Assembly (NCBI GenBank): GCA_028826165.1
Contig: JAPDFW010000114.1
Coordinates: 186,001 to 250,000, forward strand
Source: Anaeramoeba ignava
Lineage: Eukaryota; Metamonada; Anaeramoebidae
Reading direction: 5' to 3'
Length of the DNA stretch: 64,000 nucleotides
The notes under the pieces are model-generated. The model made no database searches, had not been told where the DNA came from, and saw only the letters and a list, made by a program, of their open reading frames with translations. Position 1 is the stretch's first letter, and every line of letters begins with the position of its first letter. The translations under genes were made by a program, and so were the position numbers. Below are positions 24,201 through 35,200 of the stretch, piece by piece.

Positions 24201-26419
24201 ACAAATCGCTTTACAATAATGTCCACATTCTAATTGTTTTCCACAAATTTGATTACATGAAGGTATTGGATCTAAACAAGATTTTCGATTTTCTCCATTA
24301 AGTAAATCTGTTATTAATCTTTTTCCACAATGGCAAGTTGTAACTTTTGAATAAAAAATAACAAAAAAGATCATTGAATATTTTGAATATTTTAAATATA
24401 TTGGATATATTGAATATTTTGAATATTTTGAATATTTTAGATATTTTGAATATTTTGGATATTTTGGATATTTTGGATATTTTATAGAAAACGAATTTTT
24501 AAAAAGATTATTTGACTTAAATACCTTTTTCAGGAAGTAAAGAACACTCTTCACATTCGTCGTTATGACATTTTAAAGAACATTTATGGTTTCCACAAGC
24601 TAATGTTTTACCGCACACTTCCCCACAACCATAATGATAATCACCATCTAACCCAATTTCATTTGTTCCACAATATCTTTCGGTAGTATTCTTCCCACAA
24701 AAACATGTTACATTAAGTTTAACATCACAAGGTTCACAATCTCCAATATGACAAATTTCTTTACAAGTATGAATTCCGCAATTTAATTTCTTTCCACAAA
24801 TTTGTCCACAAGATTTTCTTTCATTTTTAAGTTCTTCACTTTCTCCACAAATAAATCTCATTTCTGTTTTTCCACAAAAACATGATTCAGGCTGTCCAAT
24901 AGCAGTACAATTAGGACAAGGACTTTTAAATTAAATCAATTTTTAAATCAAATTAATTTTTAAATTAAATTAATTTTTAAATTAAATTAATTTTTAAATC
25001 AATTTTTAAATCAATTTTTAAATTAAATCAATTTTTAAATCAATTTTTAAATTAAATCAATTTTTAAATTAAATCAATTTTTAAATCAAATCAATTTTTA
25101 AATTAAACCAATTTTTAAATCAATTTTTAAATCAAATCAATTTTTAAATCAATTTTTAAATTAATTTTTAAATCAATTTTTAAATCAATTTTTAAATTAA
25201 ATTAATTTTTAAATTAAATCAATTTTTAAATCAAATTAATTTTTAAATTAAATTAATTTTTAAATTAAATCAATTTTTAAATTAAATTAATTTTTAAATC
25301 AAATCAATTTTTTAAATTAATTTTTAAATTTTTAAATTAAATTAATTTTTAAATCAAATTAATTTAAATATCTAAAATAGAATAATACCCAGGATGACAT
25401 AATAAAGTGCAAGTATGTCTTCCACAATTTAATGGTTTCCCACAAATTTCTCCACATGAATGAGGAAGATAAAATGGTGAATTTTCTGGTTCATATTTCT
25501 TACCACAAAAACACAAATATTGATGAGGAATTAATTTTGAACTAACTCTACAAAAAGGACAATCCCAACTATAAATTTTGTTTTTCTTTTTTTGATTGCG
25601 CATTAAATTTTCAATTGATTCTTCATTTTCATCTTCAGCTTTTTTTTGTTGAATTGAACTTGTTGCCCATTTTTTAATGCAAGATAAATGAAAAACTCGA
25701 AAACAAGAAGTACAAGAATAAACACTATCAGTTTTTTTGATGTTTTCATAACAAATTACGCATTCATAAACTTCTTCTCGAAGTCTTCTTTCAGATTTTT
25801 CTCGAAAATCTTCTTCTAATTCTAATGAATTAACTTTACGAATTTTTTCTTTTTCTTGTTTTTGTATTTTGATTTTTGATTTAATCGGAACAATTTGATT
25901 TTCATTTTGATATTGATTTTCATATTCAAACTCATTGTCATATTGATATTGAAATTCATTTTCATTTTGACTTTGATTTTGATTTTGATTTTGATTTTGA
26001 TTTTGATTTTGATTTTGATTTTGATTTTGATTTTGATTTTGATTTTGATTTTGATTTTGATTTTGATTTTGATTTTGATTTTGATTTTGATTTTGATTTT
26101 GACTTTGACGTTGATTCCAATTTCGATTTTGATTTTTTTTATTCCTTCTTTGTTTGTTGGATTTTTTCTTGTTTTGAATTGTTTCTGTTAAATTATATTC
26201 ATAATATTGATTTGATTCTTGTTTATCATTTAAATTTGAAGTAAATTTGTCTTGTTTATTGTAATTCCAATTTCTTTCTTTTTGTTTTGGTTTGTTCCTT
26301 ATCCATTTGTGTGTATTTGTTGTTTGTTCTTGTTCTTTTTCTTTTTCTTTTTCTTGTTCTTTTTCTTGTTCTTTTTTTCTTATCCAAACTCTTTTGGATC
26401 TTTTTTGATTTTGATTCAT
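21269..26419 (-). CDS. NFX1-type RING / NF-X1 zinc finger / R3H protein (FAP1 family)
   Basis: Seven exons on the minus strand: 26419-25389, 24922-24525, 24343-24193, 24119-23835, 23024-22420, 22325-22006, 21922-21269; 1,147 residues, all phases consistent. Order: charged N-terminus and a long Gln-Asn run; C4HC3 RING-like finger (about 219-290: CVICYENI, CTSCFRVFHLSCIKKW, WDCPFC); about nine NF-X1 zinc fingers (C-G-x-x-L-x-C-G-x-H-x-C patterns, about 300-900); an Asn/Asp/Glu run in exon 5; R3H domain (about 967-1005: MTNYERKIVHEIAQTF). NFX1/FAP1 proteins bind nucleic acid through NF-X1 fingers and R3H and act as RING-type ubiquitin ligases or transcriptional regulators. Introns 1, 3 and 4 cut different NF-X1 modules at the same place. 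Confidence 0.93.
23025..23834 (-). repeat. NFX1 intron 4: AATATTTAATTCAATT tandem repeat
   Basis: 810 bases, almost wholly ATATTTAATTCAATTTA-type units between a GTATAT donor and a TTAAG acceptor (minus strand). Related in composition to BEACH intron 7 but in the opposite orientation relative to the gene. Confidence 0.88.
24344..24524 (-). repeat. NFX1 intron 2: short GATATTTT repeat
   Basis: 181-base intron (GTATTT donor, CAAAAG acceptor). Its centre is a GAATATTTTGAATATTTTGGATATTT array, a different unit from the other introns of this gene. Confidence 0.75.
24923..25388 (-). repeat. NFX1 intron 1: (TTTTTAAATTAAATCAA) tandem repeat
   Basis: 466-base intron built from TTTTTAAATTAAATCAAT and TTTTTAAATCAA units, ending directly at the acceptor TTAAAAG (minus strand). 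Confidence 0.88.
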
Positions 26420-26436
26420 TTTAAAAAGTTAAAAAA

Positions 26437-26458
26437 AAAATGAAAAAATTGAAAAAAG
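26437..26458 (-). promoter_or_regulatory. Initiator-like TTTTTTCA motif upstream of NFX1-type gene
   Basis: On the minus strand reads CTTTTTTCAATTTTTTCATTTT, 18-39 bases before the start at 26419. Confidence 0.4.
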
Positions 26459-26518
26459 ATTTTTTTTTCTTTTTAAACTCAATTTTTTTTTGTTTTTTTT
26501 TGATTTATTTTAATCTTA

Positions 26519-26526
26519 TGACGTCA
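26519..26526. promoter_or_regulatory. TGACGTCA palindrome (CRE/ATF-type bZIP site) in divergent promoter
   Basis: A perfect 8-base TGACGTCA, extended to ATGACGTCAT, sits in the middle of the 259-base divergent region between the NFX1-type and uridine kinase genes. The flanks are almost only A and T. The sequence is the consensus bound by CREB/ATF bZIP factors; function here is inferred. Confidence 0.4.
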
Positions 26527-26623
26527 TTGAAAAATCTATGTCTCTTTTTTATTAAAATAATTCTTTTTTTAGTTTTAAAAAAGAAAAAAGCCAAAATTAA
26601 AAAAAATTAATTTTTTTTTTTCG

Positions 26624-26649
26624 ATTTTCATTTTTTTCATTTTTTTTTT
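26624..26649 (+). promoter_or_regulatory. Initiator-like cluster upstream of uridine kinase gene
   Basis: Two TTTTCATTTTTT units on the plus strand, 30-55 bases before the ATG at 26679. Confidence 0.4.
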
Positions 26650-26678
26650 AATTTTCTTTTTAATTTTCCTTTTTTAAA

Positions 26679-28818
26679 ATGCTTTTAATTAACAAAAAAT
26701 TCTCTTTAAATAAGAAATATTTAAAATATTCCCTAAAAACCACAAAACAATTCTCTAACTTTTTCATTAAAAATACTTTTCAAAAAAATTCCAATTCTCA
26801 ATCAAAAATACAAACACAAACAAATAATTTAATTTTAAGAAAAGAAAGAAATCCTTTATTTACAAATGAAACTAAAAGTAAATAAAATGATCAAACAATT
26901 TCAATTTCAATTTCAATTCCAATTTCAATTTCAATTTCAATTTCAATTTAATTTCAATTTCAATCCAATCCAATTTTAATTCAATTTAATTTAATTTTAA
27001 TTTAATTTCAATTTAAATTTCAATCCAATTTCAATCCAATTTCAATTTCAATTTAATTTCCATTTAATTTCCAATCCAATTTTAAATAGGATTTTTTAGT
27101 GAAACTAAACCAGATCTTTTAAATATTCAATTTATTCCAGATCCAGAAGGAGTTAGAGATTTTATAATTAAAGCACCTTATGATGAAATTCCATTTGATG
27201 AAGCAGTTGTTTTAACTGTAAGAGCAATAAAAGAATTGAAGAAAAGAATTCCTAATAGAACTATTTTAGTTGGAATTGGTGGTGCAAGTGGATCTGGAAA
27301 AACTACATTTACTGAAAAACTAGAAAAATTTTTTTCTGGAATGCTGTAGAATAATAAATAATAAATATTAAATATTAAATAATAAATAATAAATAATAAA
27401 TAATAAATATTAAATAATAAATAATAAATAATAAATATTAAATAATAAATATTAAATATTAAATAATAAATATTAAATAATAAATATTAAATAATAAATA
27501 TTAAATATTAAATATTAAATATTAAATAATAAATAATATTAAATATTAAATATTAAATATTAAATAATAAATATTAAATATTAAATATTAAATATTAAAT
27601 ATTAAATATTAAATATTAAATATTAAATATTAAATATTAAATATTAAATATTAAATAATAAATATTAAATATTAAATAATAAATAATAAATAATAAATAA
27701 TAAATATTAAATATTAAATATTCAATATTCAATATTAAATATTAAATAATAAATAATAAATATTCAAAATAGAATGATCTCTCTTGATAATTATCTTGAT
27801 AAATCTAAAAAAGTTATCGATAATAACTTTGATGATTATAGATTGATGGATTTTCCTTTATTAAAAAAGAATTTAGATGATTTAAAAGAAGGAAAATCAA
27901 CAGAAATGCCAATTTATGATTTTAGAGGAGGAGGAAGAGTTGGATACAAAACAATTTCTCCACCAGCTTCTAATGTAATTCTTGTTGAAGGAACATATGC
28001 ACTTCATCATAGTGTTCGAAATGCTTATGATTTAACAGTAAAAAGATTTTTAATTGAATTTAAATTTATAATTGATTTTTAATTTGAATTTATATTAGAT
28101 TTCAGCAACAGGAGGTATTCATTATGATTTAATTAAAAGAATTCGAAGAGATATAACAAGAACAGGGCAATCTCCACAAGAAACATTAGAACAAATTACA
28201 GAAACAGTTTATCCAATGTATAAAGCATTTATTGAACCAGATCTAAAATTCGCACACATAAAAATCAGGAATTATTTCAATCCATTTACAGCATTATTAA
28301 AGCCTATTTACACATTAAAATCCGATAGAGAAATCACATTTGATGAAATTCGATCTTCTTTTCCAGATCCACAATCAATTGAAGTAAACAAAGAAGAATA
28401 CAATGATATTTATTTACTTCCACCAAATGAAGTTCCAAATAAAAAGCTTTATTGGATTCGAGTCAGACATTCTCTTGAATATGGAACTTATACTATTCAT
28501 TTCGCTGATGTTTTTCATGATAAAGAATTCTTGATTTCTCCAACTTTTGATTTTTCTGTTTCAGCCAAAGTTCTCAGTGGATTGATGGGTCTTGGTTATA
28601 AAATTGATGCTACAATTCATAGAAAAACCCAAAGATTTAAATCGGGAAATCTCCAAGTTTTAGTTGATCAAGTTTTTGAATTGAATAATAAAGTTTATAT
28701 CCAAATTAAAGGTGATGATAATTTACAAGTTTCGGAAATGGCGAAAAAATTACAATTTCAAAACCATTTTGTTAACAAAACTTATATTGAAATTTATTTT
28801 GAAAAATTTCAAAAATAA
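26679..28818 (+). CDS. Uridine kinase fused to CYTH (triphosphate tunnel) domain
   Basis: Four exons: 26679-26877, 27090-27345, 27773-28037, 28099-28818; 479 residues, phases 1, 2, 0. The first 66 residues are basic and Ser/Asn-rich and could be a targeting sequence. The P-loop kinase domain (about 110-265) has GIGGASGSGKTTF, SLDNYLD, IYDFRGGGRVGY, VILVEGTYAL and ISATGGIHYDLIKRIRRD. The second half (about 270-479) is CYTH-like with YWIRVRHSLEYGTYTIHFAD and a GLGYK motif. The same order occurs in plant TTM1/TTM2-type proteins, which act on inorganic or organic triphosphates. Activity here (nucleoside phosphorylation or pyrophosphate hydrolysis) is inferred. Introns 1 and 2 are repeat-filled. 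Divergent from the NFX1-type gene. Confidence 0.88.
26878..27089 (+). repeat. Uridine kinase intron 1: (AATTTC) hexamer repeat
   Basis: 212-base intron made mostly of CAATTT/CAATCC hexamers between GTAAAT and AAATAG. Confidence 0.8.
27346..27772 (+). repeat. Uridine kinase intron 2: (AATAATAAATATTA) repeat
   Basis: 427-base intron, almost entirely ATAAATATTAAAT units from donor GTAGAA to acceptor AAAATAG. The unit differs from intron 1 of the same gene. Confidence 0.9.
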
Positions 28819-29209
28819 GAAACAAATGAATAGCAAAAAAAGAAATTGGAAATTGGAACAAAAGAAACAATAACAAAAATGAATAGGAAAAAAAGAAAAG
28901 AAATTGGAACAAAAGAAACAAATTTTTTTTTCCGTTTTTTTTTCCTATTTTTTTCTAAATAAAAAAAAAATAAATAAAAAAATATCAAAAGATCAAATAA
29001 AATTAAAAACAAAAAAAAACAAAAACAAAAACAAAAAAAACAAAAACAAAAAGTTTTTTTTTCATTTTAACCAATTTCATTTTTTTTTTCCTTTTTTTTT
29101 ATCCTTTCTCATTTTATTTTCCTTTTAATTATTATTAATTAATTATTAATTAATATTTTTTTTTTTGATTCAATTTACCATTTTTTTTTTTAATATTTTA
29201 AGTAAACAA
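28819..29209. other. Intergenic region, uridine kinase to LRR membrane protein
   Basis: 391 bases of A and T runs with GAAATTGGAACAAAAGAAA repeated three times just after the kinase stop (28846-28922) and an (ACAAAA) run at about 29008-29050. TTTCATTTTAACC, TTTCATTTTTTTT and CTCATTTTA lie at about 29060-29116 and fit the initiator-like motif. No gene seen. Confidence 0.6.
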
Positions 29210-32200
29210 ATGTCAGCAGAAAATAGTAGTGATAATGATAATAAACAAATAGAGATTTCATTGGATAACATTAAATCTGAAGATGAAAAAGATGAATTAG
29301 AATTAGAAGATGTTGTTGGCTTACTTGACTCAGAATCAGAACAGGAAGAAATTCGATTGGATGAAATTCAGTTTCTTGAAGAAACAACATATCTATTTGA
29401 TAAAGAGCCACAAAAAATGTCAAACCAACAAGTTCATTTCTCTTTTCCCACTCAAAGTTTAAATGATGGTATTTCTATCAAAAAAACAAAAAAACAAAAA
29501 AACAAAAAACAAAAAAACAAAAAACAAAATAATTATCTATTGTTTTTTTTCTTTTGGAACTTTTTTTTCGTTTTTTATTTCAAATACAAATTCGAATACA
29601 ATTTTAATTCCTATTTTAAATACAATTCAAATATAATTTAAATACAATTTTAAATACAAATTTAAATACAAATTAAATACAATTTTAATTCCTATTTTAA
29701 ATACAATTTTTAAATACAATTTAAATTTAATTTTAAATACAATTTTAAATACAATTTTAAATATAAATTTTAAATATAATTTTAAATACAAATTAAATAT
29801 AATTTAAATACAAATTAAATATAATTTAAATACAAATTTAAATACAATTTAAATACAAATTTAAATACAATTTAAATACAAATTTTAAATACAAATTTAA
29901 ATACAAATTTAAATACAAATTTTAAATAAATTTAAAATACAATTTTGAATACAATTTTAATACAATTTTAATACAATTTCAAATACAATTAAAAATAAAA
30001 TTTTTAAATACAATTTTAAATATAAATTAAATACAAATTAAATACAATTTTTAAATACAATTTTAAATACAATTTTAAATACAATTTAAATACAATTTTA
30101 AAATACAAATTTTAAATACAATTTTAAATACAATTCAAATACAATTTTTAATACAATTTTAAATACATTTTTAAATACAAATTTTAAATTCAAATTAAAA
30201 ATACAATTTTAATTCTATTTTAAATATAATTTAAAATACAAATTTAAATACAAATTTTAATTCCTATTTTAAATACAATTTAAATACAAATTTTAAATAC
30301 AAATTTTTAAATACAATTTTAAATACAAATTTTAAATATAATTTTAAATACAAATTTTAAATACAAATTTTAAATAAATTTTAAATACAAATTTTAATAC
30401 AAATTTTTAAATACAAATTTTAAATACAATTTAAAAAATACAAATTTTAAATACAAATTAAATACAAATTTTAAATACAAATTTTAATATAATTTAAATA
30501 CAAATTTTAAATACAAATTTTAAATACAATTAAATTTTAAATACAATTTTAAATACAATTTTAAATACAATTTTAAATACAATTTTTTAAATATAATTTT
30601 AAATACAAATTTTAAATACAATTTTTAAAATAAATTTTAAATACAAATTTTAAATACAAATTTTAAATAAATTTTTAAATTACATTTTTAAATTTAAATT
30701 AAATAATTTTAATACAAATTTTTAAATTCTATTTTAAATACAATTTTTAAATACAATTTTAAATTTTAAAATATAAATTTTAAATATAATTTAAATACAA
30801 TTTTAAAATACAATTTTAAATACAAATTTTTAAATACAATTTTTAAATACAATTTAAATACAATTTTAAATACAATTTTAAAATATAATTTAAATACAAT
30901 TTTAAATACAATTTTTAAATATAATTTTTAATAATAAATTTTAAAATTCTATTTTAAATACAATTTTAAATACAATTTTAAATACAATTTAAAATATAAA
31001 TTTTAAATAAATTTAAATACAAATTTTAAATACAAATTTTAAATACAAATTTTAAATTAAAAATACAAATTTTAAAAATACAAATTTAAATACAAATTTT
31101 AAATACAAATTTTGAATAATTTTAAATACAAATTTAAATACAATTTTAAATACAAATTTTAAATACAATTTTAAATACAAATTTAAATACAATTTTAAAT
31201 ACAAATTTAAATACAAATTTTAAATACAATTTTAAATATAATTTTAAATACAAATTTTAAATACAATTTTAAATACAATTCAAAATATAAATTTTAAACC
31301 AATTTTTAAATATAAATTTTAAATACAAATTTAAATACAAATTTAAATACAATTTTAAATACAAATTTTAAATACAAATTTAAATACAATTTAAATATAA
31401 ATTTAAATACAAATTTTAAATATAATTTTAAATATAAATTTAAATATAAATTTAAATATAAATTTAAATATAAATTTAAATACAATTTTAAATAAATTTT
31501 AAATACAATTTTAAATACAAATTTAAATACAAATTTTAAATATAATTTTAAATACAAATTTAAATACAAATTTAAATACAAATTTTAAATTTTTTTCCTT
31601 TATTCTTCTTTAAAAGAACTTATTCCTACTACAGAGCTTCCTGGATTTAATTCCCTTCCTTCAGTTCAAGAACCTTCACATGGGTTATATATCCCAGGAT
31701 TTGATTCTCGTGCATATGAAAAGAAAAGAACGAACATTAACTTTGTCAATTTTGTACCCAATATATTTTGGAAACAAATTCGTCCTTTAAGACATCCTTC
31801 ACAAATTCCACCTGATGAACAGTTATATGATCCATCTATTCTCAAAAAAATCAAAGACAAGAAAAAAATGAATAGGATTTCTTTAATGTCATTCACAAAT
31901 TTAAGATTAACTCAACATAATGCACCAACACTTCTTAGACAAGTTTGCTTATTTATTTAATTTATTTAATTTTTATTAATTTTATTTTATTTTATTTTAA
32001 TTTAATTTAATTTTATTAATTTTAATTTAATTAGATTAATAGATTCCAAAATCTAGAAGTTCTTATATTGAGAGGTTCAAACCTTAAAAGTGTTTCTGCA
32101 TTGAAATTACCAAATTTAAGAATTTGTGATTTACGTCAAAATAACATAATAAATCTTCGTTTTTTTGTGATGTTTCTTCAATCAAGTCCATTTCTTGAAT

Positions 32201-35200
32201 TTTTGGATCTTACACAAAACCCAATTGAAAATAATAAAGATTTTTGGAATACTGTAAAAAAAAACTAAAAACTAAAAACTAAAAAGAATTTTAATTTTAA
32301 TTTTAATTTTAATTGTTTTAGATTCTTGTAAAATCGCAAAGATTAATGTATTTAAACGGAACTCAAATTACAGTTGAAGCAAGAATATTTGCAATAAGAG
32401 CAGTTGGAAATCGAAATTTAAAATCAAGAATACCAGAAATACGATGGGATCTAACGTTGTGTTCTTTACCATCAGTTCGAGCAATGTCGAATTGGGCTCC
32501 AGAAAGTATTGTTCATTTAAACTTCTCTAATTTACAATTACAAGTATTTTATGTTGGCACATTCAAGTCTTTACAAGTGCTCGATCTCAGTAATAATCAA
32601 ATTACAACGCTTCAGAAAGCAGGACTTGAACAGTGTGATAAATTAAATACATTGAACTTGCGCAATAACCTTTTGAAGGATTTAAAAAATGATGTTTTAA
32701 TGGTGTTGCCTTATTGTCCTTCTTTGCAAGTACTTTTTCTTGATGGAAATGAGATTAAAGATTATCGTGCACAAGTAATTTATGCATGTCGGAATTTGAA
32801 AGGAACGAATAGACAGCCAGGATTAGCAGTTCTTGATGAACAAAACGTGACTTCTGAAGAATATTTGTCTTCACTTGAGATGATTGTAAGTTTGAAGAAT
32901 TTATTTTAAAAATATTTAAATTATTTGAATTATTTGAATTGATTTAAAATATTTAAATTGATTTATCTTTTTTCATTCTAAAAGGGACGTCTCCCAAAAA
33001 ATCAAATTGAAGAATATAGATGGATGCTTGCACAATTCAAAATCTTTGGAAATTATCAAGTTCAACAATTAGATACGTTTCGAGACAGAATTACAGTTGC
33101 AAGTTTTGCTGGATATCATCTAGGATATGCTTCAGTTGGGAAGTATTCGAACTTAAGACTTTTAATATTAAGACAGAACAAAGATAATAAGAGTAGAAGG
33201 ATTATCATCACTAACATCACTTCGTCTATTAGATTTATCAAACAACCCACATTTGGATCTGAAACACACATTGGGATCACTTTCTGAAGTAACAACATTG
33301 GAGGTGATTTCTTTTGCATCTGATATGGTTTCACAGTTGATCAAAAAACCTTCGCGAAAAAACCTTCTTGGAACAAAACAAAGATTGGAGAATCACCACA
33401 AGAAAATCACAGAAGAGCTCTCGATGTTCAATCAGGAATATCGGGACAAAGTGCTGAAGGCATTGCTTTATAAAAACCCAGGATTGAGCACGCTAGATGC
33501 GCAAGCAATAACGTATGAAGAACGAGTGCTTTGTTATGAAGAATACGCAAAGAAAAAGAAACGGATCCAACAATCGGATATTGAGGCATATAAATTCGCA
33601 CTTGCCGTTACACTTAGTTCGATTGTTGTTCCTCATGAAAGAGCAAAGATTCTCCATCCCAAAAACCTTGGACAATTAGGCACTCATTTTGATGTGACCC
33701 AAATAACAAACTTGACGCGACTCTCGGGAATAGGAATTTCAGAAAAAGCGATTGATCTTTCGAAATTTCCGAATTTGGAGTATTTGAACCTGTCGAACAA
33801 CAACATACGAAGCATATTAGGACTTGGACTCGAGAGACTAAAACGGTTGAAGGCGGTTGATTTCAGCAACAACCAGATCCAGGATAATCTCGATGATATA
33901 GGGAAGCTACTTGACAATATGCGTTGGTTGGAAGTGCTTTGTCTGCGAGGAAATCCGAATATGCGAACTCTCACGGATAGAAAGAAACTTCTTGCGAACA
34001 TCCCAGGACTCAAGGACAACAGTTGTGCATTGAAAATTGTTGATTACGAAATTTCGATTTTTGAGCTTGTTGAGGTTTGGCGACAGATGGGTGTTTCTGA
34101 GGATTTCTGCGAGCAAATGAGATTTGGAGCGTTGTTTCGACTGAAAAACAAACAAGGAATGGAGTTCGAAAAAGTCAAGCAACTTGATCTTTCAGAATCG
34201 AAAATCGAGACAATTGATCTGACATCTTTTGTGAATTTGGAAAAGCTTGCGCTGCGATACAACGAAATTAGTAATGTGAAGAACATCAAGGGACTTGAGG
34301 ATATGAAGGAGATGAAGGCGCTTGATTTGCGGTATAATAAGATCACGAGGATGAAAACATTGAGTCACTTAACACGGAAGTTTACGAAGTTGATTGCTTT
34401 TGGAGCTGCAGGAAATCCTTTTGAAATGGATAAGAAATCGGGACTTGAATATCGGGTTATTTTCATTGCTTCACTCACACAATTACAGAATTTTAAGTGT
34501 CCGTTGAAACAACTTGATGGAGAAGAAATAAGTGTTGATGAAATCATTGGAGCGTGGAAATCAACTTCGTTCAGTTCAATCGATTACGAAAGCTATAGAT
34601 TCAATGCAAATATCCAGCGTAGATACCCAAGTGATCTTACTTCTGACCAAATTGAAGAGCTCAATCTTACAAATTGCAACATTTCAACAATGGACTTTTC
34701 GCCGTTCAAGAGGCTGAAGAAATTATCTCTTCGCGGAAACAAGATCACAGATCGCGATCTGGTATCTTCAAACATTCTAACGCTTAAGCTTCTTGAGCAG
34801 CTTGATCTGCGGGAAAATAAACTGCGGGATCTAAGCGTTGTTGCGCAGATAATCGATCAAATGGAAAATCTTTCGTGGGTGTATGTTGATGGGAATCCTG
34901 CGTTTACAAATGACACACCTGATCTTCGTGTGCGGTTTCTGTGCCTGATTCCTTCTTCTCTTAAACCCGACTCAAAACTGGAGGCGCTCAATGGCAGTCG
35001 TATATCTGTTCAAGAGCGTTCTGCATCAATTTCACTGCAGAAAAAAGAGAAGGATTCCAACGAAAACAGTCTCGAGGAATATCGGTTTCAAATGGTTGTG
35101 AAAAAACTTCGATTGGATCCCGAAACAACAACACAAATCTTTCTTGCAAGATATGAACTCAAAAGAATTTCGGGAATCTCAATCTTCCAAAAATTGGAGG

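Noticed and set aside
25895-26191. Plus-strand poly-Ile/Leu open frame, possible membrane protein
   Set aside because: Antisense of the Gln-Asn run in the NFX1-type gene.
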